Shown piece by piece: positions 45,936-57,168 of a DNA stretch of 64,000 nt. Every line of letters begins with the position of its first letter. Position 1 is the first letter of the stretch. The notes under the pieces were generated by a model. The model was not told the origin of the DNA, ran no database searches, and saw only the letters and a list, made by a program, of their open reading frames with translations. The stretch is from Undaria pinnatifida (lineage: Eukaryota; Sar; Phaeophyceae; Laminariales; Alariaceae), in NCBI GenBank assembly GCA_012845835.1, contig JABAKD010000023.1, positions 13,929,862-13,993,861 of the forward strand, written 5' to 3'. Made by a program: the position numbers and the translations under genes.

Positions 45936-46012
45936 GCCCCGGTGGTCTAGTGGTTACCCTCGAATACTACTATAAATAGCGTTGGTCCTTGACTTCGATT
46001 CCCACCGTGGTG
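45936..46012 (+). pseudogene. tRNA-like relic (Glu/Asp-type 5' half)
   Basis: The 5' part GCCCCGGTGGTCTAGTGGTTA has a perfect box A like eukaryotic tRNA-Glu/Asp, and the 3' part has CTTCGATTCCC (box B-like). The ends pair over about six of seven acceptor positions, but the T-stem does not pair and the anticodon arm is unrecognisable. It is a decayed tRNA or a SINE head. Its box A differs in detail from the SINE arrays elsewhere. Confidence 0.55.
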
Positions 46013-46229
46013 AGATTTCGACTATTTTCGCAAAAGGTGCAAAGAAAGAATCCACTGCTGCTTGCTGAGAACGCCTGTTCGTAGCAGCCCGCGTGGGTAG
46101 GTACAATTCGACGCGAGCGGAAGAGAGGCAAGACAATGCTGAATTCTTCTGGCGATATAAACGAAGGCACGTGCCGTAGTGAGGAGGGGCGAGAACGGCC
46201 CGCTATGTGACCTCGGATCTGAGCTACTA

Positions 46230-46377
46230 CTGGAAGGGAGGGAGGGAGAGATGGAGGGAGGGAGGGAGGGAGGGAGGGAGGGAGGGAGGGCGACAGGAGT
46301 GCGAGAGGAGTGCGAGGATAATCAATGGGATGGGGAAAAAAAAGAAAAAAAAAGAAAAAAAAAAAAAGAAGGGGGGG
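46230..46377. repeat. Polypurine tract: (GGGA)n then A/G runs
   Basis: A nearly uninterrupted purine strand: GGGA tetranucleotides, a short mixed part, then long A runs and a G run. It has mirror-repeat character and triplex-forming potential. Confidence 0.9.
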
Positions 46378-47689
46378 CATGGCAGCCGTGTTAAAGCTCG
46401 AAACCGTCGTCGACGAGTTGATTGGAAGAGACATGGCAGATTGTGCCTCAAGGTTCCCGGTCCGACGACACGAGACGGAAACGCTTCGACTATTATCACT
46501 ACGTACAAAGCATATGCTTGCACCTTTCTACTCCGTTTTCATATACTTGCATCTTTCTACTCAAGTGTTCTCTCTCTGCATGTATGTATTTAGCCTCGTC
46601 GGTGACGCGGTTCCTCTTCATCTGTTCTTTCGGTCTCGTGCTGTTGTGATATTCTGTTCTGTCGCACTTGAACGTTCCACAGCAGATTTTGGTTGTAGGT
46701 TATATTTCGGCACTAACCAGAGCAGAAACATCTGTTCCGCTATGATATATTATGTTTAAATCGCCAATATTCTCTTCGTACTACGATAGTTTTCAAACGC
46801 AGAAAAAAACAATCATGCCTTGGGAGTTGTGTCTTTCAACAGCCCCAGCGGCGGCTAGTCGAATATTCAGGGTGGCTCAAGTCCCGTTGGGATCAAAACG
46901 GCGTGGGATGAGGCTGCGAAGCGGGAGCCGGATGTTGACAATGAAATAGCAGAAATCTGGTATAATAGCAATCGTATACGTTGTGCTTGGTCTCGCCGAG
47001 TGTTACCTGGTATGGTTTAGTAGCAGTGAAAGAGCCTGGAACAAAACCAACGCACGAAAGAACGAGGGCAGCAGCGATGGGTCAAACAAGGCACACGAGC
47101 TGGGGGACAGCACACTTGGTACATACCAAGTATACAACAAACGCTTGGGAACTGCAGCCTTTCACCAAGGAGGCGACGCGTGATGGCGCCATATGCCATG
47201 CGCAGAGCAGCAGCGTGTGTGGGCCTGCGTGGGTGAACAACACGACCGTGGTGAACCCTCACGCTCAGATGGCGAAATGAACGTCACTGCAGCCCTCGGG
47301 TGAGACATGCTTCAAGCTGTGAGTGTTTTAAAGTGACCAAGTTTCATTTCCCAGCTATTATTCTTTCGTTTCGTGCAACGAACTGCGTCAAGTCATGTGG
47401 AAACAAGATCGCTCGCACCACCACGGCAACTCGCATCGCCTACAGGTAGATTCGCGCGACTTGCAGCTGTGAGCGCACTCAGCCTGGGCCCTGAACAAGG
47501 CGCCGTTCGTATCGCGCGTAATGTCTTGCTGTAAAAGGCCTTCATAAATTAGGTTGTTCCTGAAAACTTACCGAGCGGAAATATGAGGTGATGTTCAAGC
47601 CCCAGCGGCTTCCGTGCGACTTGTTTGCCGCTGCTGTTTGAAATTTCTAGTATCTTCAGGGGTCGCTTCGGGAACGATTTGGCACATTG
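46378..47689. other. Unassigned region
   Basis: Short overlapping frames only (for example 46325-46759 and 46981-47280), none with a domain. A minus-strand GTAAGT-type donor lies near 47567 after an open frame, which may mark an exon of an unknown gene. Confidence 0.4.
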
Positions 47690-48300
47690 GGAATGGGAAT
47701 TACGGTAACAATTCACCACGGTAACTCCTTGGTAACTGATTACCATGCGGTAACCAGCAACCGCGGGAACGCCTTGGTATTTGGTAACCGGTAACTGGCA
47801 ATCACGGTATTTTCCGTGCGACAACCAGCCACCACTGTAACACCCTGGTAATTGGCATTTGGAAACTGGCAGTCACGGTATTTACGTACGGTACCCAGCC
47901 ACCACGGTAACACACCAATAATCTGCTTTGTTGGTGGTTACTTCTCCGGCGTGTGAGATCCAAAACAACATCGTTGCCCGCTTCGGCCGCCTCGGCTTCC
48001 ACAACCTACCACACACATCGAACATTGTAAACACCCTTCGTCTACCCGGGTATCGCGGGAATCCAATTGGTGCTACCGTGCACTACGGGAATGGTAACTG
48101 CACATTAGCGTGATAATGGAATGGGAGGTAACAAAAAAGCCGTGGGAATCCGCCGTTTTGCACAGTAAATAATTGGTTGGGTGGGAACAACGGGATAATA
48201 CCTCCGTGACAACCATTTGGACGGGTGCGGGAACACGTGGTTTGTTTGGTATCGGGATGGGTGGGAATGGTACCGGAAGATCATCACGGGAACGTTACCC
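47690..48300. repeat. Degenerate GGTAAC/CACGGTA repeat cluster
   Basis: GGTAAC, CCACGGTAAC, CTTGGTA and TTACCATGCGGTAACC words recur with irregular spacing on both strands. It is probably a decayed minisatellite with internal inverted repeats. Confidence 0.6.
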
Positions 48301-48399
48301 ATTCTCATTCCCCGTGAAATTGCTAAGGGAAAAGTACCGCGGGACTATTCCCCAAGCGACCCGTGACTTTTTCCATGTTTCGGTTTTCTTGTTAATAAG

Positions 48400-48500
48400 G
48401 TGCGGCGCGGCGCGGTGCGGTTTGGTGCGGTCCTACCGGAACGCACCGTACGGTGTCGAATTCAAGTAAAACGCACCGCACCGCACAGCACCACACTGTA
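48400..48500. repeat. Inverted GTGCGGT / ACCGCAC repeat
   Basis: GGCGCGGTGCGG runs on one side and GCACCGCACCGCAC on the other can form a long imperfect hairpin around 48425-48490. A related GTGCGG cluster lies at 26470-26560. Confidence 0.65.
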
Positions 48501-48589
48501 GGATCATCAAAAATAGACTGCGTCAGTAATCGTTACCCTCAAACGAACGGCGACCGGACGGAGCACGAGCAGCACGACCGCCAAAGGTC

Positions 48590-50820
48590 CCTTAGCACGG
48601 CGTGGCCTCGTAGGCCACTACAATTCCGTTTTTCATCGCGCTTCTAGATGCCACACTACCGTTGACCGGTACCGAGATACAACTTCGCTCAAGAATTCGA
48701 CAGCTCGGCCGCCGTCACTGTGTTACGCTTATTATTTCTTGTTGAGAGCTACTTCGGTCTATCCAGCAGATCCCAATCGTAGCTGTAGACTGGTATCAAA
48801 TCGTATGTGGCGCCAACGCAAGTCGCCCTCGACGAAGCATGCCACCGTTCGCCTTTGATGGTTGTTAACCGACGCTCTCCTGACTTTCTGCGCTGTGGGG
48901 GGTGTTACGTTTTAAGGCCGCGGGGGACCACCATCAAATATTGTGTCAAGCAGGCGCGAGCAAGCGTTTCGCCCAAACATACAAAAAAGCTTGGAAATAG
49001 GCTCGAGAGCTCTACAAACAACGCCCACCGTTTCCGGATGATGAAACAAAAATATGGTTTACATAAAAAAGAACCCTAGAGAGTTTATTTTTTCCCTTTG
49101 TGAGCGCCAAAATATCGACTGCTTCAAACGGAAACGCAAAATACCCGTCTGCGCTTTCAATACCGTATTCGGATACGAAGTGCTATTACTATTAAGAGTA
49201 CATAAAAAATCCGCGAACACCCCGCCTGCTTTGTGGTGAAAGAAGCTTCTCCGTGCGTACTGTTGCCATGGTATTACGTGCTACCTGGCCAGCTAATCAA
49301 ATCGTCGACTTCGGAGCAAATTCTCGAGTTTTTCGTGACGCTGGCTGGCAATGTTGGCTTCACAAAATAATCTCCCGAGATATTTCTGGTTACCTGCGAT
49401 TGCTTCCTGCTGCACCCGACGCCCTCATACACATCATGCCTATTAGTAGCGTGATTTGGTTTCGCGGGCTGCGGTTGCTTGTAGGGAGATGTAGTTGCCC
49501 TCAAGTGAAGGACACACAATCAGTTGGGGATTGTGTTTTCGGCTGATTGTGTGTCTTCCGAATTTCGACAACTTCAACCACCACAGCACCCCAAACTCGA
49601 GTTGTACACCTCCGTTGAAAAAGTGCGGACGTCAAAACCTGACGAAAAAAAAAATCACGACCTGCTTTGAATGCAGCAAAAACAGTTACGCCCGCTCCCT
49701 GGGCTAAGACACGAACCAGCTGAATGAAGGTCGATACGCAGCTTGTTAAAAATGCGGCGTAATTGACTGCAACAAAACAAAATATAAGACATTACAACGG
49801 CCCGGAAACCAAGAAGATAGGGGGTGGTTTTGATATCCACGCGCGGCCTTGAATGGTTTAGTATACGTGCCTGGCACACACATAGAACTTGCAGAAGCAT
49901 TTTCCCAAAAAACATGAACATAGTTAAAAGTTCCATTAGTTTGATGACAAGAGCCCTTTGTCTCACTTCGGACAGTACAAACGGTAGCAATGGTAGCAGT
50001 TGTTATAGCAATGCAGCTGTTGGGGCGGAGGGTTTGGTATGGGAACTGGCGTACTTGATAATACCAACTCTGCGTTTTGGTGGCGTTGACAGCACAATGT
50101 ACAACAAAATTCCCATGCTTAGTTTAGAGGGAGAAAGTTTAGGCGGGTAGCTCAGGGTCTGTACTCGTTCCAGTAGTAGAAGCCACGTTAGGCGGAATAT
50201 TGCGAAAAATACTCGCGGAGGGGAGGGGTATGAGGCAAAGGGAAAGGGATACGTCGAAATCACTGCAGGCTATCGTACGTCAGAGTGGAGGAAGGGCGGT
50301 GTCGGAACATCACGGTCTCCTCGAGTTATACCGCGCCGGGGAAAGAGGGAGGGGGAGTGGGAGAGACGACGAAATCACCGAAGTTTAGCCTACACCGGGT
50401 GATGGACGTCGCAGGCGCAGCAAGGTATAGTACGCACGTCGCAGGCGCAGCAAGGTATAGTACGCACGTCGCAGGCGCAGCAAGGTATAGTACGCCGGAG
50501 CGACCGGGGTGACAGTAGGGTCGGGGGAGGCCGGGCGAAACATTTGGAAGGGGCGTTGCCGTCACCTCGAATGAAGGCGGACGGCGTGGAAGCATTGTTC
50601 GGGGACAAGACACGGGTTTAGCCCATCGAAGAATCAAAGCATATACACAACAATGCTGTACAACATGCATGGCCCGCACACTAGTTTTTGCTTTCTTCGG
50701 TTGTCAACAACAACTTCATCGCCGGGGAGGCGTTGGATTCTTCACTCCTGCTGAGGCACCCCTGCAAGACAGCGTCAACCTCCACAGTGATGAGATCTAC
50801 CCGTTAAATACCATTCGACC
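48590..50820. repeat. Segmental duplication alpha, copy 2
   Basis: Direct copy of 1-2102. Homology ends at the CATTCGACC where copy 1 enters its microsatellite. It lacks the CCCTAA hexamers. No gene is called. Confidence 0.92.
50406..50496. repeat. 30-bp minisatellite, three units
   Basis: ACGTCGCAGGCGCAGCAAGG-type unit, present three times here and once in alpha copy 1 (near 1747-1777). Confidence 0.9.
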
Positions 50821-51270
50821 GCAGCACACACTGGTTGGTATGACCAGACCAACATCAAAGGCCCGTGCGTCCGATCACAACAGTGGGCCAGACGAGTTGC
50901 GTCTCTCTCCGACATAACCGCGGTACCTCCTGCTGCCGTGCCTCCAGCCTCGATCACGTCATTTCTACCTCTAGAACAGTCCACGTACGAGTACCGGCAC
51001 TACCACGTCTGCTACTCTTATTTTGCCCCAGGCACCGACAGGTGCCAGTCTCGGTATCTTAGCAACGCGGGTCTTGTCGCTGCCATCCAATAGTTCCGAA
51101 CGTCGGTCTTAACAGCAGTGACATCGTGCGGCAAAGAAAAATCAACCCGGCTTCAGACAAGAGTATCTGACATACTTGTCACACCCCTTCCTCGTGATCA
51201 CACCCCCTGCAAATCTGGCCGGGGTCACATTATATGACAACCACAACAATGAAAAAAAATGAAAAAAAAA
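50821..51270. other. Unassigned spacer
   Basis: No recognisable coding sequence. It contains A-rich runs near 51250. Confidence 0.45.
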
Positions 51271-51610
51271 AATATTTATCCCCTCGAAAGGATTTATAGC
51301 TTACATGCACAAGTTGCCCCCCCTTCCCCCCCCCCCCCCCCCTCCAAACCCGCTCGCTTTTGATCAAAACCAGGTCCCCACGTCCTTCAAAACTCCCCCC
51401 CCCCCCCCCTCACCGGTTATTCGATATACAAGATTCACTTGATAAAAGGATACATTTCCCTCCACAGCTGTAGTTGTACGGGGAGTCGCCGACCTATATC
51501 CTTAATGAGGACACACAACTCGTAATGCGCGCGATCGGAGTATCACACACAGCTTGCAAAGATGAGTTTCGACGAAATCTTCGATCTCACAGCTGGAGTG
51601 TATTTTCATT
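51271..51610. mobile_element. Truncated end of the C-rich modular element
   Basis: Matches the last part of 29963-31735 (TTTATCCCCTCGAAAGG through C runs to the CTTGCAAAGATGAGT core and GGAGTGTATTTTCATTTT). It ends directly in the TAA microsatellite. Confidence 0.8.
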
Positions 51611-52473
<863 letters not shown>

Positions 52474-52512
52474 GAAAACAAAAATGATCCTCATGAGAAA
52501 TCAATAATTTAC
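52474..52512 (+). repeat. Fragment of the SINE-like tail
   Basis: ATCGAAAACAAAAATGATCC and the following bases are the reverse complement of about 25985-26028, the segment next to the tRNA-like unit. Confidence 0.7.
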
Positions 52513-54180
52513 AACAACAACAACAACAACAACCGACGGGGTGGCGGGGGCGCACGTCTTGAAGGCGTGTGTCCCCGTCGGGAGCTCAGGGTAGGGGTAT
52601 TTGAGAAGAAAAAATAAGGGATAAAAAGTGAGAAATCTGAGAAAGATACGTACGCATCGAGGAAAATATTGGTACCTGTTACGTACGAGAACGCATCGTG
52701 TGAAAACTGCGACACGGACGCGGCGGTGCGGGAGAAGGAAGGCAGCCCCGACAATCCAACAGCCTACAGCGACCGGCCTAGGAAGTGGGGTATTGGGCGA
52801 GCTCTCGATCGCACCACGCCGCGCCCGCTTGCGAGGGTGTGCGCGTACCGAAACGCGGCGGAACCTCGCAGTGAGCCGAATCAACGCTTGAGGGTGTGCG
52901 AGGCGAGTGGTGGCTTTGGAGGTTGAGAGCTGCTCCGGGGCGTGGAGGGAGGCACGAAGGAAGAAGGATTGTCCGGTTCGTGTCGATCGACGGATAAGAG
53001 AGGGAGGGGGGGAAGCTAGCTAGGTCGGTGGTCTCGGAGCAGAGAGGTACGAGTGGAAGTTACCTTCATCACCCAGCAGTCCATTTGGCAAAAAAATCGT
53101 CGTGGTCTACTTGGCAGTAGCAGTGGGTCCACCGACGTAACCGCTGTTTTCGGAATCACGTTCGGCCGGCAAAGCCTAAGATCGTGCGTTGCGCCTCGTC
53201 GTATTTATCTCTGACTGTCTAGACGCTACCGTGTTGCCGGTGACCGCACCTTGTCCGCTGCTCGTTCTGCTGTAGGTTGTATATAAAAGCGCGACGAGAA
53301 AGAGCGGAAAAGATATAACAGGATACGCTACGTACAATCTTGACGTACTTTTTGCTCGTACTCAATCAAGTGTATTTCATAAAAATGTACCAGGTATATA
53401 TATTTCAAGGACGTCAGCCGTGAGTTCGACGAATTTCAGGTCAATAGACTACTCATCTTTGCAAGCTGCGTTTCAGCTCTGTCTACTTGTACTCTTTTAA
53501 TAGACTATGTACCTTATAGCAGAAGATACCCACGAGAGATACTGCTGTAAATTGGCGAGTGTATCGTTTCCGCGATTTAGACTGCTGCTGTCGTAAGACG
53601 CGTGAAACAACGAGCGTAAATAACATCGCGCCTTATTTTAGCGGTCTACTAGCCTAGTAGGTTCTAGATACTGCTGCTTGCTGTGCTGGTGCTGATCGCA
53701 TTTGTTGTACTGTAAGTACGTCGCGTGAAAAAAGGCAAAACAAAGAGCGTAGTCTAAACGGTGCTGCACAAATTGCAGCCCAACCAACACAGCTTTAGGA
53801 GGGACGCTGTTTGGCGCGGCAATTGCTGGGGTTGGGAGGGGACACTACAGTATTATTGTTGTGTGCCAGCATTCCAGTGTTGGCACAACTGTTTTTCGTT
53901 CGTTCTTTTATTTATTTATTTATTTTACTTTTCGTGTGAGTTGGGGGCAGACAGCCCTTGGCTGTAACCTCTATCTTTCTTGCAGTCACTCGTACACTCG
54001 TACCCGCGGTTCGAGAAAAGGTCAACGTTCAGTCGCGAGCGAGGTAATTAAACTGTAGTAGCCGTAACAATAATATTACAGCGGTCGCATGCGCCTCCTG
54101 CTGTTGTCTAACGTGGTCACATCGTGGATCACAACAAGAGGGGCGACCCGTGTCGCAAGAGGAGGTTTTGTGCACGGTAG
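52513..54180. other. Unassigned region with a possible promoter
   Basis: TATATAAAAG at about 53280-53289 is a good TATA-box candidate. A pyrimidine-rich acceptor TTTCTTGCAG ends at 53984 and a GTAATT donor-like site follows near 54042. Together they may be the 5' part of the gene continuing into the 85-residue repeats. A copy of the CTCATCTTTGCAAGCTG core lies at 53455-53471. No domain is recognised. Confidence 0.35.
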
Positions 54181-55986
54181 AACCGGAAGGTCGATGAGAG
54201 GGGGGGGGTACTAGTGGCAGAGCCACAGAGAGAGCGAGAAGGCGGGGACTCTTTCCTTGCCACCGCCGATAGCATTGAGCAGCAATACCGCACGGCCTTC
54301 TGCGCGTTGAAATATACACGCAGCAGTTACAAATCAACCATTTATATGGATGGCGGGTTGTCGTTCGATGCTTCTTCGGAAGTGTATGGGGGGGAGGACT
54401 TGGCCCTTGCGGTCGGAAGTGGCAAGCGTAAGGGTGGGAGATTAGGCAGTGTTTTTGGGGAGGGGGTTAAGAGGGCAGGGTCACACAGAGAGCGAGACGG
54501 CGGGAATTCTGTCCCTTCCACGACCGACAGCATCAGCCAGCAACACCGCACAGCCTTCTGCGCGTTGAAACATACACGCAGCAGTTACAAATCAGCCATT
54601 TATATGGATAGCGGGTTGTCATTCGATGCCTCTTCGGCAGTGTATGGAGGGGAGGACTTGGCCCTTGAGGTCGGAAGTGGCAGGGGTAGGGGTGAGAGCA
54701 GTAGTGTTTTAGGGGGAGGGGTTAAGAGGGTAGGGCCACAGAGAGAGCGAGACGGCGGGAACTCTTTCCTTGCCACCGCCGATAGCATTAAGCAGCAATA
54801 CCGCACGGCCTTCTGCGCGTTGAAATATACACGCAGCAGTTACAAATCAGCCATTTATATGGATAGCGGGTTGTCGTTCGATGCTTCTTTGAAAGTGTAT
54901 GGGGGGGAGGACTTGGCCCTTGCGGTTGGAAGTGGCAAGCTCAAGGGTGGGAGATGCAGTGTTTTTGGGGAGGGGGTTAAGAGGGCAGGGTCACACAGAG
55001 AGCGAGACGGCGGGAATTCTGTCCCTGCCACGACCGACAGCATCAGCCAGCAACACCGCACAGCCTTCTGCGCGTTGAAATATACACGCAGCAGTTACAA
55101 ATCAGCCATTTATATGGATAGCGGGTTGTCATTCGATGCCTCTTCGGCAGTGTATGGGGGGGAGGACTTGGCCCTTGCGGTCGGAAGTGGCAAGGATACG
55201 GGTGGGAGCAGTAGTGTGTTTGGGGGAGGGGTTAAGAGGGTAGGGCCACAGAGAGAGCGAGACGGCGGGGACTCTTTCCTTGCCACGGCCGATAGCATTA
55301 AGCAGCAATACCGCACGGCCTTCTGCGCGTTGAAATATACACGCAGCAGTTACAAATCAGCCATTTATATGGATAGCGGGTTGTCGTTCGATGCTTCTTT
55401 GAAAGTGTATGGGGGGGAGGACTTGGCCCTTGCGGTTGGAGGGGGCAAGCTCAAGGGTGGGAGAGGCAGTGTTTTTGGGGAGGGGGTTAAGAGGGCAGGG
55501 TCACACAGAGAGCGAGACGGCGGGAATTCTGTCCCTGCCACGACCGACAGCATCAGCCAGCAACACCGCACAGCCTTCTGCGCGTTGAAATATACACGCA
55601 GCAGTTACAAATCAGCCATTTATATGGATAGCGGGTTGTCATTCGATGCCTCTTCGGCAGTGTATGGGGGGGAGGACTTGGCCCTTGCGGTCGGAAGTGG
55701 CAAGGATAGGGGTGGGAGCAGTAGTGTGTTTGGGGGAGGGGTTAAGAGGGTAGGGCCACAGAGAGAGCGAGACGGCGGGGACTCTTTCCTTGCCACGGCC
55801 GATAGCATTAAGCAGCAATACCGCACAGCCTCCTGCGCGTTGAAACATACACGCAGCAGTTACAAATCAGCCATTTATATGGATAGCGGGTTGTCGTTCG
55901 ATGCTTCTTCGGAAGTGTATGGAGGGGAGGACTTGGCCCTTGCGGCTGGAGGGGGCAGGGCCATGAAAACAGGGAGGTACATCTAG
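54181..55986 (+). CDS. Open frame of seven 85-residue tandem repeats (unknown)
   Basis: Open from the codon after a TAG at 54178 to the stop at 55986. There are seven units of 255 bp (the last partial), each with HRTAFCALKYTRSSYKSAIY- or YRTAFCALK-type and VYGGEDLALAVGSG segments. The units alternate between two types: SFLATADSIKQQY (A) and SVPATTDSISQQH (B), giving a 510-bp higher-order period. The only indel seen (unit 1) is 3 nt. The first in-frame ATG is at 54346 inside unit 1, so if coding, the start is upstream of a splice acceptor. Because 255 is a multiple of three, one open unit makes all open, so the coding case is modest. No homologous family is recognised. Confidence 0.4.
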   Translation, partial: NRKVDERGGVLVAEPQREREGGDSFLATADSIEQQYRTAFCALKYTRSSYKSTIYMDGGLSFDASSEVYGGEDLALAVGSGKRKGGRLGSVFGEGVKRAGSHRERDGGNSVPSTTDSISQQHRTAFCALKHTRSSYKSAIYMDSGLSFDASSAVYGGEDLALEVGSGRGRGESSSVLGGGVKRVGPQRERDGGNSFLATADSIKQQYRTAFCALKYTRSSYKSAIYMDSGLSFDASLKVYGGEDLALAVGSGKLKGGRCSVFGEGVKRAGSHRERDGGNSVPATTDSISQQHRTAFCALKYTRSSYKSAIYMDSGLSFDASSAVYGGEDLALAVGSGKDTGGSSSVFGGGVKRVGPQRERDGGDSFLATADSIKQQYRTAFCALKYTRSSYKSAIYMDSGLSFDASLKVYGGEDLALAVGGGKLKGGRGSVFGEGVKRAGSHRERDGGNSVPATTDSISQQHRTAFCALKYTRSSYKSAIYMDSGLSFDASSAVYGGEDLALAVGSGKDRGGSSSVFGGGVKRVGPQRERDGGDSFLATADSIKQQYRTASCALKHTRSSYKSAIYMDSGLSFDASSEVYGGEDLALAAGGGRAMKTGRYI

Positions 55987-56103
55987 TATTTTCGTGGTTT
56001 TTGGTTGTTGGAAACATCGTTCCACGCTTTCATCTGGATTTTGTGTTCTTTCATCATGTTTATGGCTTTTGACACTCACGCTACATTGTCAGATGGCAAA
56101 TGA

Positions 56104-56332
<229 letters not shown>

Positions 56333-56814
56333 AAATCTATATATCTTAGTTCGCTTATCACATATGCACATCCTTACGTCTGCGGATATCTCTCGCCTCT
56401 GACCGCCTTTCCGCGCGGTTTCTTCGCTGAGGCGCGTGCCCCCACCTCGCCTGCAACCACCGGCTCAGCTGATCCGCCCGCTCGGCGCCGTAGCGCGCGT
56501 GCGAGGCCTCGACGTCGAGATCTACGACGAGATCTCCGAAAAATCGTGCCCTGTGAGACGTTTGGTGCGTAGTCTGCACACAGGGCTAATGTCTTCGCGT
56601 TATTTCTTCGCTACGTGTTCTCTGACCTCCGACACACGGGGGGGGGTCGATTACCTGGCCGGCGTCGCCATTGTAAAGGCCACTAAGCGAGGTTTGTGCT
56701 AGGATCTGGGGAAGAAAAGTTCGTAATCCCCGAGAACACATGCCACCCAGGCGTAGTGGAGAACTGCGAACTCTCAATATTTTTGAACCCCCGGTAGTCT
56801 ACAGCAGCACGTAT
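56333..56814. other. Unassigned spacer before the second copia element
   Basis: Short overlapping frames on both strands (for example 56436-56702) without domains. GC-rich in the middle. Confidence 0.4.
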
Positions 56815-56819
56815 ACATG

Positions 56820-57118
56820 TGTTGGTTTGTGCTTGTATCAAAGTCTGATTGGGATTTTATTTGTGGTTTGTGAAACCGTATCGCATCTTCGGAGATGCGG
56901 CGGAACCAAGTTGGTCCCCCGAGAGACAATAATAAAATTGGATGTGGTCTCCAATCTCTCATGATTGGGGCCACCACGCGGCTGGGGAGGAAAAGCCCCA
57001 CAGCCGCACTTCAAAACTCTACTCTGCTCTTCCCTTTCGAGCCCGATGGCTCTCCGAACTACGTGCCTTCTGACTCCGCGAGCCAGCCTGTGCCCTTAAC
57101 ACCTGGATTCATCGATTA
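56820..57118 (+). repeat. 5' LTR of second copia element
   Basis: 299 bp, TGTTGGTTTG to CATCGATTA. It contains a perfect hairpin CGCATCTTCGGAGATGCG and an AATAAAA signal at about 56929. Confidence 0.93.
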
Positions 57119-57168
57119 TGCTAGCATTATCGTCCGACTAGATAACCGGTGCTAGGGGCTAGGGCAAA

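Noticed and set aside
46230-46377. CRISPR-like or coding repeat
   Set aside because: It is a simple purine microsatellite. No spaced direct repeats with unique spacers occur anywhere in the window.
57119-57168. Primer site of the second copia element
   Set aside because: The 50-nt leader has no TGG-type match at its start and no initiator-Met half-tRNA match. I could not assign a primer.
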